Positions 45,974 to 57,558 of a stretch of DNA of 64,000 nt are shown piece after piece. Source of the stretch: Selaginella moellendorffii (Eukaryota; Streptophyta; Lycopodiopsida; Selaginellales; Selaginellaceae); contig NW_003314278.1 of assembly GCF_000143415.4 (NCBI RefSeq), forward strand, positions 833,157 to 897,156, given 5' to 3'. The notes below the pieces were generated by a model that saw nothing but the letters and a program-made list of their open reading frames with translations, was not told the origin of the DNA and did no database searches. Positions within the stretch are counted from its first letter, which is position 1, and every line of letters starts with the position of its first letter. Both the position numbers and the translations under genes were made by a program.

Positions 45974-46690
45974 TCCACTTTAAATAGTCAGACTTACTCT
46001 GTCTTTAGCTTTTGTTAACTTTGGACATTGGATAACACTTTCTATCCATTATTCTCCTAGGTCTTATTTAATGCCCCCATAATACTTAAACACCACCTTT
46101 TTTGTGTTTTAAGGTGTTTATAAATTTCAGTGATGGACTTCCTAAGTAATGAGCATTTCTTATTTATTACACTTACCCACTATATTGCAATATAAGCACA
46201 ACATCCCTTAAGGGATGTATTTAACTTCTTTTTTATCCCACTAAGAAGTTTCAAAAAGTTAGCTCCCACTTTTCAAACTAATTATTCCAAACCTTGGTTG
46301 CCTCATAGTTATTATGTTTTACAACTCATTGGATTTATTCATTTGGATAGTCAGACTTATCTTGTCTCTAGCTTATGTCAAATTTTGATATTGCACCTTT
46401 TATCTATTATTTTCTAAAAAGTTATTTCCTTGGGCTTTATCTAATGCCCCTATAATGTAGTTTATGGTGCTTATATGTTTCAGTGATGGAGTTCTCAAGC
46501 AATGGGTATTTTCTATAATAATACTAACCCACGATATTGTAACATAAGCACAACATTTCTTAAGAGATATATCTAACCTTCTTATCGTACCAAGAGGTTT
46601 TAAAAAGTTAACTCCTACTATTTTAACCAATTATTCTAAAGCTTTACCTAGTTGCCTTATAGTTATCATGTTGTACAATTCATTGCCAAT
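45974..46690. repeat. Tandem duplication, about 356-bp unit
   Basis: Two diverged direct copies. The first begins GGATTTATCCACTTTAAATA at 45,974, the second GGATTTATTCATTTGGATAG at about 46,330. Both contain TTTCAGTGATGGA and CATAAGCACAACAT blocks at the same spacing. Confidence 0.65.
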
Positions 46691-47500
46691 GCTTCTACAC
46701 CTTCATTAATATTCAATATAAACAAATTAATTCTATGTCTACTAGCTTTAGATATGCTAATCCCATTTATATTCCTTTGGCAAAGGGTTCTCATGAACCA
46801 ACCAACTTAACCTCAAGGCATCATCCTTTGATATATTTGATGTCTTCACACCATTAGCTCTATGAGCCTACCTTCACAACACTTCCCACTTTTATCTAGG
46901 TCTTGACAAGACAATAATAGTCATTTTTTATGCCAAATATTAGTTAGCACTACTCTATAGTGTTTATATACAACTCTTTGCTAAAATTACTTTCTTCTGT
47001 AAACACCTTTTCACAACTTTAGTATGGCACCTTCCACCTCAAAAATAGTCATGAGGCTAAGACATTACAAGATGTTAGATTAATAAAGTCCAAAAGCTGG
47101 ATGCCTTGATGCATCAATAAGATACCTATTGTTTTTATACTTAGATCTCATAATCTCCAATCATTCACTAAGTATAGCACATTTCTGTCTAAATATGTTT
47201 TCCCAAGTTTTTAGGACCATCCTTTGACACTCACACTTGAATACAAGTTCTTGTATTCATGTGTTATTCATAAAACTATCTTTATAAGTGTTACTCCAAC
47301 ACTTAATTATCCTTTGTTCTATATAGGTTACTTTTGCCCTTTAGAACTATCCTTCCATATGATGAGAACACTAACTTATCCTTTAAATACACCCATAACT
47401 CTTTGGGTTATGTCAATACTTATTAAAGGTAACCCCATTTACCATTTCAAAGATATATATCATCATCCATATTTGACCTTCCATACCCAAAACACATGGT

Positions 47501-49440
47501 CTTTGTGAATGTTAGAGAAGTATCCCACATTTTGTAGGGCATGTTTTGGGGCCCAAAATGCGGTCTTCATGAATTGTTAGGGAGGTACCACATATCCCAC
47601 ATGTGTGTTTTTTGGCGCCCAAGAACACAGGATTGTGAAGGTACACTACAGCTTTGGATCACACCAATTTTATCAACAACGATCTAAGAAGTGAAGAATA
47701 CAACTTTGAGACTCAAGAATCTAACACTAAAGAAAATCAACAATTCAAGAACACATAACACAAGACTCAAGACTTCAACAAAAAGGCAAATTAACTTAAA
47801 AAATCTCAAGAAATCAAGGTTAAGATCCAAACTCAAGAAATTAACTCAAAAAAAAACCTCAACAATCAAACACAAGAAAACAACTCCAAGAAGACTCTTG
47901 AAAATCAAGCTCGAAAACTCAACTCAAAGAAAATTTTCAAACTCCAAGTTCAAGAAATCAAGAAAAGATACCACTACAATAAAAACTCATCACAATCCAT
48001 TAAGATTCAATAACAAATGAACACAAGATCAATAGAAAATAAGTTCCAAGAAGGAAACAACATCAAGAAGGAGAAAATTCAAACTAGAGAATTGAACCTA
48101 AACCACTTGACACTTAGTCAAATTCTGAGAAAGGGTAAATGCCTAACCCTAGTGCTTTTGGCTATAGTACTGTATGCCAAGATCAAGAAACAAGATGGGA
48201 AAGCAAGGCACATAAGCACGTGGCATCATCAAGGATTTCATCTTTGATCCCAAGTTACTTAGCACGATTGGGGTGAGTCTCCTCTCACCTTGCAATCCTA
48301 CTTGGAAAAGGATTAAGGAGCTCAACACTTGACTACACAGCCTTTATGAATTCTCCAAGATCATGGAAAAGTATATGACATCAACATTGCTAAGAAGATT
48401 TTCCCAACATACAAGGAAGACTTCGTGCAAACCAACGACTTTGAGTTTATCTTGAGCACCAAGTACTTCGCATGTGCATTCTAACTTCCCACTGGTGGAG
48501 AGTGAGTAACATTGATTCCATGCACGAAGGGGATTTTACCAAAGTGTATCAAGGTACTTGAGAACTACAACAATAGAAATTCTTTATAAATGAGCAATGT
48601 GATTGATGAAGCCAAGCTGTGACTCAAGTTTTTGATCTCCACACTAGAGATGTGCAAGTCCATAACTTTCACTAGCAAAGCAATCATAAGTCTTTATAAT
48701 GATTTGTAGTAGAAGACACAAGTTGACATTGTGAGCTACCTCTGTGACAAACTCATCAAGGAACCCTATGTCATGATGACAATGATGAGTTCTAATAGAA
48801 GCTCAACAAGTTCAAGAATGAGCTCTCTAGAGTTGCAGTAGCAACAAAACAAACTGATGCTCTAGAGCAGTGAGAGCTTTGAGACAAAGCTCAACTCAGT
48901 CATGGAGGAAAAGTGGAGTATAGGAAATCAACCTTGAATTTATAAGCATCTTCTTGAGTCTCGAGACACAAACCTTGAGACTCAAGAATAGGAGGTAGTT
49001 GCCACTACGTAGGACTAGTTAAGGGGGTGAGTTAGCATTCAAACCCTATCCCTATCTCTTTTGTACTTTAGCCTTCAATCATCAATGCACATTTACATAC
49101 TCAAGATATAGACTACTCAAATGATGCCATGCCTATCCTTACTTATGATTACGCATATGAGCTTTCTTAGGGATTGAAGGTCTTAGGTTAGTTCCTAACT
49201 TAATCGTGTGTCTGGAAGCTTATATTCAAGATAGGAATTAGTAGTAGTGGTGCACAATCACAACAATAAGTACAAGTATAACATCAACAAAGCCCTCTAT
49301 TTTTCCTGTAACAAATTCTATCTCATACCTACACATAATTGTTCATTTAATAACAAGCAACTCTACCTAGTTTTTATGTGCACTCTTTTTAACCCTTATG
49401 GATCATCTTTCAAATTATTCACTTTAATTTTTTACAATCC
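47501..49440. other. Unassigned repeat-like DNA
   Basis: Two similar segments start at 47,507 (TGTTAGAGAAGTATCCCACA) and 47,566 (TTGTTAGGGAGGTACCACA), which look like LTR starts, followed by TTTTTGGCGCCCAAGAACAC. Sequence from 47,690 to 48,110 is A/C-rich with many CAAGAAA-type units; its open frame is low-complexity Lys/Thr/Asn and probably not a gene. The rest, to about 49,440, may be old retroelement gag but no domain could be named. Confidence 0.3.
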
Positions 49441-49780
49441 ACCATACTTCTTTGGAAGTCTATGCCCTTGTGAATGGAAGCTAAGAGTTACAGCTCTCCC
49501 AAGAGCCCACTCTCTTGAAACCCTACCCCTTGGGTCGAGTCCAGCTAGAGGCAATTAAATCTACCAAATATCAATTTCAACATGTGGTGTCATTCCCCTA
49601 GCCAACCAACAAAGTCAGACTTGAGACTTCTCTAATACCAAATTGTAAGCTTCTGAATTTGAACTTCTTGAGAAGTCACCCAACCTAGTACTATTCAAAC
49701 CCAAAGATATTTAACCCCAAGTATCCCAAATATCTTAATAGTTAAAAATTGACTCAGAATAATATTACTGTAAATCCAAA
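49441..49780 (-). repeat. LTR-F and adjacent primer-site remnant
   Basis: On the minus strand LTR-F (49,650 onward, starting TGTAAGCTTCTGAATTTGAA on the plus strand) is followed by TTTGGTATTAGAGAAG (about 49,633-49,648), a mutated PBS. No gag could be read to the left. Confidence 0.5.
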
Positions 49781-50024
49781 AGGTCAACACATGTGAGTGC
49801 TAATGGATATATGGGAAATGTGATAGGTTTCCAAGGGTATCAAATTCCCAAGTGCCCCAATTTCATGAAAGATGAAAAGTATAAGAGATGGAGTGGTAAT
49901 GTAGTCAAATGATAGAGCAATGAGCAACCTCATTACAAATTATAGATCTAAGAGAAATTTAGTCACTTATAGTCATTGTCATTCCTAAAAAAAATCAAAT
50001 ACTCAGAAGATTGAGAAGACTTTG

Positions 50025-50136
50025 TGACACGAACCACAAGAATATTCCAAGAATATTTTATGGCTTGTGGGATTTAAGGTCATAACACCTTAAGGGTTGG
50101 GAGGTTGGCCTAGGGTTTTCTCCCTTGTACATTTCA
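50025..50136 (+). repeat. LTR-E copy, plus orientation
   Basis: 112 bp from TGACACGAACCACAAGAATA to GTACATTTCA. Same length and content as the copy at 60,889-61,000, in the opposite orientation. Confidence 0.7.
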
Positions 50137-50790
50137 ATAGGATCATTGTAAGATGAGTGGGATATAGATCTTGATGAGAAGTATGGCATTACTGATGATG
50201 GCCATGATGATGACGAAGAGACTCTTGATGATGTTGTGCTACAAGGATGCCAAATTTCTGAGGTTTAGAGCAATATTAAGGAGGTTAAGGATTCCATCAA
50301 TCTCATTAAGGATTTCTTGCTTTTCATGGATCCTCAAGGGTTGAATCAGTATCATATCTGTGATTACAATTGGTATATCAAACATACCAAGGATTATAGT
50401 ATTGTGGAATAGAAGTCATCACCAAATGTTTATGATAGGTAGGAGGTTGATTCTTGGTTTGAATTGTGGGAAAGTTATTGGTCTCACAACCTTATGAGGA
50501 GAAGGTGAAAATTGATTTGTTGTGATGAAGCTTACAAGTCATGTTTTTTGTGGTGAAAGAACTATATCAAAGCTAATCCGAAGCTGACTTTATAAAGTGA
50601 TTTGACACAAGTTTTCTACGCTTTATTTGTCAAGAGGTTTCCTTCAAATCTATAGAGGCATCCCTCAACAAAACTTGCATGCAAGTATTAATAATAAAGA
50701 AGTTAACAAACTCCTTAAGCTTATCCAAGAGATTGCTGGATAGCTTCATGAACAAAGAAAGAAAAAATCAGGTACATCAGAAAAGAACTA
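50137..50790 (+). pseudogene. Decayed gag leader region of an LTR-E element
   Basis: Plus-strand sequence from 50,140 (GATGATGGCCATGATGATGA) matches, in the other orientation, the region next to the LTR at 54,119 (minus strand). The frame is full of stops. The primer site is lost. Confidence 0.5.
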
Positions 50791-50819
50791 ACTATCTCAT
50801 GCATATATATCACTAACTT

Positions 50820-51654
50820 TAAAGCATTAATCAATAGAGTATCACTATTGTTTTTTTTTGACAATCTCTTTCATAATGTTACCAACTTTGATATGCAAAT
50901 CATTATCCTCCCAAGTGATCTCTGATTTCTTGTCATAAAACCATTACTTCCTAAGAATAACATTTGTGTAACCAAGATTCATAACCTGGAATAGAGGATG
51001 GTCGAGAATCCCTTGAACCATCAAAGGAACACTCAAAGCTCATTCACCATAAATATGAGTGCTACATCTAATTGCCATAACCACCTCATAAATTACTAAA
51101 CTCTTTTCCATATACAAACCAAATCTCTTCACCACCTTGGAGCTCAAAAAGTTGTGTGTAGCACCTAGATCAAAAAGAATACTAATAGCACTACCCTGAA
51201 TGTCCCCTTTGGCCTTCACAAGTTGATTGCACATAAAACCATTAAACCCTACAAATTTGATATGAACTTGAGATTTAGATTCTTATACTTTTGCCACATG
51301 GTGTGGAAAAGCCACCATAACAGATATTTGAGCCATATCCACAATAGATTCCACAACATTCTCCTTAGCATTCTTTGATCCCTTCAAAAAAGGACAATCC
51401 TTACCATGATGTTTAACCCTATGACAATGAAAACAATTGCCCTCTACCTTATCCTTCTCTCACTAGTCCAAATGATTTCTTTCAACCTTATTGCCATCTC
51501 CACTCTTCGAGCCACGATGGAACAATGACTATTTCTTCCTTGAATATGAAGCATTAGTAGGCTGGTCAGCATGTTGACTATGCCATAAACTATCTTATTA
51601 GCTAGAGTTGACTGATAGTTTAGGCAAAAATATTTGAGTCTTAGTGATAGCATC
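50820..51654 (-). pseudogene. LTR-E element gag end and aspartic protease, left part
   Basis: On the minus strand a zinc knuckle (CFHCHRVKHHGKDC, about 51,410-51,440) and a protease region (ISILFDLGATHNFLSSKVVK, 51,234-51,040) can be read with stops. The protease triplet is DLG, not DTG. The region is cut at 51,654 by a solo LTR-B and resumes at 53,421. Confidence 0.6.
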
Positions 51655-53420
51655 TGTGAGACACAAATCCCTAAGCCCCAAAGTGGAGCCGAAAGGGTGC
51701 CACGAGGTAGTGGCTGAAGCAAAAGCCAAACGAGCGTAACACGTTTGGACTAAAAGGCTCCGATTTGAGAGGTTGAGAGCGGGAGTGGAACTCCCAACGG
51801 AGTGCTCAAGGAACGAGCATGAAGCAAGCAATAAGCGAGGCTCCAAAAAGGGACCCAAAAGGACCAACACATGACACATGGAAGTGTCTGAGATGGAGTC
51901 CGAGATGGACCCGAGATGGAGTCCGAAGTGGAGTCCGAGATGGAGTCCGAGATAGACCCGAGTTGGAGTCCGAGGTGGAGTCCGAGATGGACCTAAAGTG
52001 GAGTCCAAGATGGACCTAAAGTGGAGTCCAAGATGGACCCGAGATGGAGTCTGAAGTGGAGCCCGAGATGGAGTCCGAGATGGAGTCCGAAGTGGAGTCT
52101 GAGATGGAGTCCGAGATGAACCCGAGATGGAGTCTGAGATGGACCCAAGATGGAGTCCGAGATGGAGTCCGAAGTGGAGTCTGAGATGGAGTCCGAGATG
52201 GACCCGAGATGGACCCGAGATGGAGTCCGAGATGGAGTCTGAGATGGAGTCCAAGATGGACCCGAGATGGAGTCCGAGATGGAACCGAGACCGAGACCAA
52301 GACCGAGGCCAAGACCGAGACCGAGACCGAGTCCGAGTCCAAAACTGGGACCGAGACCAAGTCCGAGTCCGAATTCGAGCCCGAGTCTGAGTCCGAATAC
52401 TAATACAGGCAGTTAGGTGAAAGCCCAAAGCAATCGTCCCCCAGGGGGGGGGGGGGCTGCGGGGGGTTCCAAAAGTATAGTAGGGAGAGTGTGGGGGTTG
52501 GAGCCTAGTGGAGCCAGTTTGGCCAGGAAAGGCCAGTTTGGCCCAGGAAGGCCATACCCAGTGTTGGGTGATGAACTGACCACTGGGAAGTCCAAGATTA
52601 GAGTGAATATGGACCAACAAGCGGGGTAGCTTGGTGAAGTGTTCAAGAGCCGGCTCTAGTTCCCCCGGGAGATCGACTGGCCGATGCTCCCAGTCCAAGT
52701 GTGGGTGGCACTACCTACTTGGATACCTGGTGTGGCTCAACAGAACCTCGCTCTAAACCCATGGCTAGAGCACCCAAAGGCGAAAGGCGGGGAGAGTACC
52801 CATGAGGCCCTCGTAGGGCCACGGTGTTCCGAAATGTTGTCCCGAAGGTCTAGACTGTGGAAAGGAAGAGGAGTAGTCCTCTGGTGTAGTGACCAAGGAT
52901 GCAATCAAGTGGTGAGGAAGTCCCAGAGGATCGTGGGACTTAGTGGTGGGGCCTGTGGGCCTCGATCCAGTGGCAGTGTTGGTGAACACGGCCATGGGCA
53001 AAAAGGGACTTGGTGAAGACCGGAAAAGGGATGTTGGGGAAGGCTATTCCCCATGTCTGTGGGCATCCTAAGGATGCTAAGGAGTGGATCTAGAATGATC
53101 ACTCATGGACAAATGGCCCAGTCCTTGAGAGATGGGACTGTGATGCAGGTGGTGTTAGACCACCGGTGTGACCAAGGTAAAGGGGCATGGCCTTAGCGTA
53201 ACGGGCTGATATGTCGGTGGTACCTTGGGGTGTCGGTCATGGGATCGGACATGTGGAGCACTTGGATCAAGTGCAAAGGTTGAGGGGCGGGGATGCCATT
53301 CTCGGGGCTAGCAAGCCCAAATCCGAAATAGGACTTATGGAGGTTGTGAGTGGGATTCCTCCAAGTGGTTAAAGGTGTGGTTAAGTGACTAAAGTAGAAT
53401 GGAAAATTTAGTTGCTTACA
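51655..53420 (-). repeat. Solo LTR-B copy 2
   Basis: 1,766 bp from TGTGAGACACAAATCCC to TTTAGTTGCTTACA. Flanked by perfect GCATC duplications (51,650-51,654 and 53,421-53,425). Contains a minisatellite (51,885-52,400) and the G-run core (52,415-52,500). No internal region, so a solo LTR. Confidence 0.88.
51885..52400. repeat. 12-bp-period minisatellite in LTR-B copy 2
   Basis: Units GAGATGGAGTCC and variants (GAGATGGACCC, GAAGTGGAGTCC), grading into GACCGAGACCAA units. Long open frames across it lack stops because of the repeat. Confidence 0.9.
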
Positions 53421-54112
53421 GCATCAGTCAACATTGCTGGAAAGTCCTCTTAACCTTCTATTGCACATCCACTATATATCTTTAGCAGCTCAGTATAAGT
53501 GCTTATAAGACTAATGCAAAGATCACAGAACTTGTGGGCATACATTTCCAAAGACAAAGTCTCTTGTCTAATCTTTAGGAGTTGGTTTATAAGATCAACC
53601 TTTTCAAACTTGACAAACAAAACAAGAAAAACCTTCATCAAATCACTTGAAGAAGTTTGCTTTGGATTAACTTTAATGTAGTTCTTCCATCATAAAGAAG
53701 TATAGCCTATAAGCTTCATTACAAAAAAAAATCAATTTTCACTTTATCCTCAAAAGGGTTATGAGATCAATAACTTTCCCATAATTTGAACCAAGAATCA
53801 ACCTCTTAGCTATCATAAACATCTAGTGATGACTTCTATTCCACAATACCATAATCCTTAACATGTTTAACATACCGATAGTAATCACAAATATAAGATT
53901 GATTCAACCCTTAAGAGTCCATGTGAAGCAAGAAATCCTTAATGAAATTAACCTCCTTAACGTCGCTTTGAACCTAAAAAATTTGGCATCCTTGTAGCAC
54001 AATGACATCATCAAGAATCTCTTCATCATCATCATAGCCATCATCACTAAAACCATACTCCTCATTAGGATTTATATCCTGCTCATTCATCATCCCAAAG
54101 GAGTATTCTACT
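53421..54112 (-). pseudogene. LTR-E element gag, right part
   Basis: Continues the gag interrupted by LTR-B copy 2. A frame at 53,641-53,450 reads LLKIRQETLSLEMYAHKFCD, retrotransposon gag-like. Stops throughout. A TTGGTATCAAAGTAG primer site on the minus strand lies at about 54,108-54,122. Confidence 0.55.
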
Positions 54113-54118
54113 TTGATA

Positions 54119-54211
54119 CCAATGAAATACAAAAAGGAGTAAACCCTAGGCCAACCTAGCTTTAAATACCACAGATCATAGAATATTCTCAAAATATTCC
54201 TATGGTTTGTT
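54119..54211 (-). repeat. LTR-E copy, minus orientation
   Basis: About 93 bp, TGAAATACAAAAAGGAG to TATGGTTTGTTTCA. Primer site on its left and polypurine-like TTCTCCTCATGACCC on its right. It therefore joins two element bodies (a tandem junction). Confidence 0.6.
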
Positions 54212-54317
54212 TCATTCTCCTCATGACCCAGCCAAGTAGCTTTAAGAAACTAAACAAGCTTCACATGAAGGGAGTCCAATGCAATACAATTATGGAGAAA
54301 GATGTGTATATAGCAAA
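54212..54317 (-). repeat. 3' internal end of an LTR-E element
   Basis: TTCTCCTCATGACCCAGCC and the following 85 bp match 61,001-61,110, the sequence inside the LTR of the element at the right end. Cut by LTR-D at 54,318. Confidence 0.6.
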
Positions 54318-55372
54318 TGTAGTGCATATGGTTTTCACCCTTTATCCTATAGTAATTTATCATATGTTAACCATAAATGGAACTTAAACCCTCCATGTGC
54401 CACATGTCACATGTCACATGCCACGTGTCCAAGTGAAGTGGAATCTGTGTTTCAAGACCTTAGGCTACTAAATGAAAGAACGGAGCCAAACTCCTAAGCA
54501 TGGAGCTAATGAGTGACGGAACTAAAGCACGGAATAACTCTTAAGCATACAGCCCAAAGAGTGAAGGGACAGGAGCACGGCGTAACTTAGAACAATCCTA
54601 GAGCATCTAACATCCCAATGCTAAGACCAGCATGTAAAACGGAGCCAAACAGAGTTTAACACTATTTTAGTATACCATCGATACTCCATAAACTAGCATG
54701 GTGTAGAATTTATGTATAGACCCAAGCCGGACACAAAACAAAGACAGGCATGTAAGCGGGAGCTAAATTATTCCTCAAGTGATTAGCCATGCCCAACCTA
54801 CCCATTATCCCTCCCATATATTTCGAACCCTTTTACCACCTTTAGTACCAAGAGTTAGTCTCTAGGACAAACTTGAAACTTACTAAATATGGAATGACAC
54901 TAGATTATGAATTTAGAAATGGGACCAACGCCATTATGTTCAAGACAATCTCTACATTCTACAAATTTAGCAAATCTAGACACTTTACATAAATAAAAAT
55001 TAAGACCAAATGGAACTAATATAAGGTGCATGATAGTGAGAGTGTTTGGCAAACATGGTAAGCTATCATCTTGCGATATTGAGGGACAAAGTTCAATATT
55101 GCAAGGGTTCTTATCAAGCTAGTTTAAAACAGAGCAAAAGAGAACTAACAAGCTAGGCCAAGTATAATTTGCAAAATAGACACTTAGGAATTCCTTCCTT
55201 ATGTTTGTCCAACCAAGTATAAATGATAAGTCAAGTTTACTAACACTTGAATAAAAGGGATCGATAAAGGGTCCAACAATATTGACTTCCTACCATTGTG
55301 GTAGTAAGGAAAGAATATCTGAAAGGATTAGCTAATAGGTAACTTTTGATATATACAGTCACATTTGCAACA
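54318..55372 (-). repeat. LTR-D copy 1
   Basis: 1,055 bp, TGTAGTGCATATGGTTTTC to ACATTTGCAACA. Its right 600 bp align with LTR-C; its left part, rich in CACATGT/CACGTG repeats, does not. Followed by a polypurine tract (CTCTCACCCTTTTAGGG) and about 35 bp of chromovirus interior. Confidence 0.65.
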
Positions 55373-55423
55373 CTCTCACCCTTTTAGGGAAGATCAACAT
55401 CCTCGTTGATGCATACTTATAAT

Positions 55424-55611
55424 CTCTTGAGTTTGGACTTCCCAAAAGGTCACCCAGCCCAGCAGTATTCAAACTCAAAGACACTTAACCTCAATTATCC
55501 CCAGACATTTAACTGATTGGAAAAAGGGGTGCACTCTTATTTGCAAGCTCTTTCCCTTTATATTTGAACCCCATAAATAATTTTTAAAGTTATTCTCTTT
55601 GGTTGCTTACA
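55424..55611 (-). repeat. LTR-F copy, minus orientation
   Basis: ACTTATAATCTCTTGAG to GGTTGCTTACA, similar to the solo LTR-F at 45,040. Directly followed by an LTR-F part in the opposite orientation. Confidence 0.6.
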
Positions 55612-55718
55612 ATCTCCAATTAGTTAAGGGTCTTGGGATATTTAGGGTTAAGCGTCCTTGGGTTTGAATAGTACAGGGTTGGGTGACCTCTCGAGAAGTC
55701 AAAATTTAAAAACTTACA
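55612..55718 (+). repeat. LTR-F partial copy with primer site
   Basis: Plus-strand 3' half of LTR-F ending AAAAACTTACA, followed by the primer site TTTGGTATCAGAG at 55,719-55,731. Inverted relative to its left neighbour. Confidence 0.65.
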
Positions 55719-55731
55719 TTTGGTATCAGAG

Positions 55732-55929
55732 AGGTCTCAAGTCCAACTCTTTAGTTGGCTAACAGAATTACATAACATATTGAGATTAATATTTTACAGG
55801 TTTAATTTGCTCCAGTTGTGCTCTATTATCACAAATATGACTTTGAGTATTGAAAGTTACCTGTTGGTTAGTCCTTTCAGATATTCTTTCTTTATTGCCA
55901 TGACAACAAGAGGTCGGTATTGTTGGACC
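55732..55929. other. Short internal remnant behind the LTR-F primer site
   Basis: No domain recognised; probably the untranslated leader of the LTR-F element. Confidence 0.35.
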
Positions 55930-56695
55930 CTTTATTAATCTCCACCTAAACTAGTTGAAAAATTGAACAATACATATGAACTTAAACAGATAAACATAAG
56001 ATAGAAACCCTATATGTTTCTTGTTAAGCATACTTGGCCTAGTTTGAGAAACTTATGTCATTGACTTGCACTTGCTAATAGCAAAAACCCTCAAATATTG
56101 AGATTTGTCCCTTAATATTGCTAAATGATAGCTTACCATGTTTGCCAAACACCCTCGTTATCATGCTCTTTGTGTTAGTCTCATTCCAGTCTCTAATGCT
56201 ATTTATGAAATGTGTCTAATTTACTCATTTGGCATATCTACAGAATGTAGAGATTGCTTTAAACACAATTCATCCCGTGTCTAAATTTATAATTTAGGGA
56301 TATTCCATATTTAGTAAGTTTTGTATAATAGAGATAGTGGGTAGATCAAGCATGGTTGACCAATCTGAGGCATAGTCTAAGTCTCACTTGCATACTTGTC
56401 CTTGTTTTACATTTGGCTTGGGTCTAAACCCAAGTTCCACACCATGCTAACTAGTGGAGTACTTATGTCCATGCGCTAGGCCATTGGTATACTAAAACAG
56501 CACCAAACTTTGATTAGCTCTGTTTTGCGTACTGGTCCTGGCATTGGGATGTTAGATGCTCCATTGTCTTTGGGGACACATGGTATGTGGCATATGGCAT
56601 ATGATATATATCACATTGAGGGTTTAGGTTCCACTTCATGGTTATCCTATAATAAATTATTATAGAATAAATGGGTAAAAACCATGTGCACTACA
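55930..56695 (+). repeat. LTR-D copy 2, inverted
   Basis: Reverse complement of LTR-D copy 1: contains CTCAATGTTTGCCAAACACC-like blocks (56,135-56,160) and ends ACCATGTGCACTACA. The left boundary is approximate. Confidence 0.55.
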
Positions 56696-56916
56696 TCTAC
56701 CCAAGGGGTAAGGTATCAAGAGAGCAAGGCTCTCGAGAGAGTGGCAACTCTAAGCTTCCGTTTATGAGGGTGTGGATTTGCAAAAAAGTATGGTGGATTA
56801 TAAGCAACCAAAGAGAATGACTTGAGAGATAATCTATCCGGTTCAAATAAAGGGAAAGTGCCTATGAATAAGAAGCCCTTTAATTGATTAAGGGCCTTGG
56901 GATATTTGGGATTAAG
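56696..56916 (+). repeat. LTR-F 5' part, cut by LTR-C'
   Basis: From about 56,796 (TTATAAGCAACCAAAGAGAA) to TTTGGGATTAAG at 56,916. The bases before 56,796 (AGAGAGCAAGGCTCTC) are unassigned. Confidence 0.5.
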
Positions 56917-57558
56917 TGTAGCTCACCTAGGGGGTTCCAAATGTATAGTAGAGATAGTGGTTGGAATGCATGTCTGACCACCTGAGATATTAGTTTGGCT
57001 CCCGCTAGGCTCCCCCCCCCCCCAAGGAACACACGCTTTGGGATTTCACCCCAAGCCTCCCATAGTACCAAGAGTTAGTCTCTAGAACAAGTTTGAAACT
57101 TATTAAACATGGAATGTCCCTAGATTGCAAATTTGGACACGGGACAAACACCATTGTATTCAGGCCAATCACTACATTCTGTAGATATGCCAAATAAGCA
57201 AATCCATACACTTTCCATAAATAGCATTTGGAACTGAAATGAGACCAACACAAAGGGCATGATAGCGAGGGTGTTTGGCAGACATGGTAAACTATCATTT
57301 AGCAATATTGAGGGACTAGTTTCAATACGTGGGGGTTCTTGATACTAGTAAGTGCAAGACAATGACACGAGTTTCTCAAATCAGGCCAAGTATACTTAGC
57401 AAAAAACACATAGGGTTCCTACCTTATGTTTATCCAATTTAAATATAAAGTCATTGACTAGTTTCTCAACTAGTTCAAGTGCGAATGATAAAGGGAACCA
57501 AGTGTACCAACCTTCTGCCATCATGGGAAAGAGTGTCTGTAAGGACTAGCCGACAAAT
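56917..57558 (-). repeat. LTR-C' of a second chromovirus, first part, with internal inversion
   Basis: Starts TGTAGCTCACCTA like LTR-C, then about 80 bp run in the reverse direction (GTTCCAAATGTATAGTAGAG to GGCTCCCGCTAGG), then a C run, after which normal LTR-C order continues (AAGGAACACACGCTTTGGG). Cut at 57,558 by LTR-B copy 3; the end is at 59,193-59,224. Confidence 0.7.

Larger units (their letters stand above)
43947..47500. other. AT-rich repeat-derived DNA, no gene
   Basis: No coding region supported. Contains a solo LTR-F at 45,040 and a tandem duplication at 45,974-46,690. Confidence 0.5.

Noticed and set aside
47691-48020. 109-codon Lys/Thr/Asn-rich frame
   Set aside because: Follows the A/C-rich CAAGAAA composition of the region; no domain.
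51598-52698. 366-codon minus-strand frame, similar to the frame at 58,282-59,310
   Set aside because: Both lie in LTR-B and cross the minisatellite. They begin at a TTG codon, not ATG, and their similarity is simply that of the two LTR copies.
29823-55731. TGGTATCAGAG motifs as tRNA genes
   Set aside because: They are short primer binding sites beside LTR ends; no cloverleaf sequence surrounds them.
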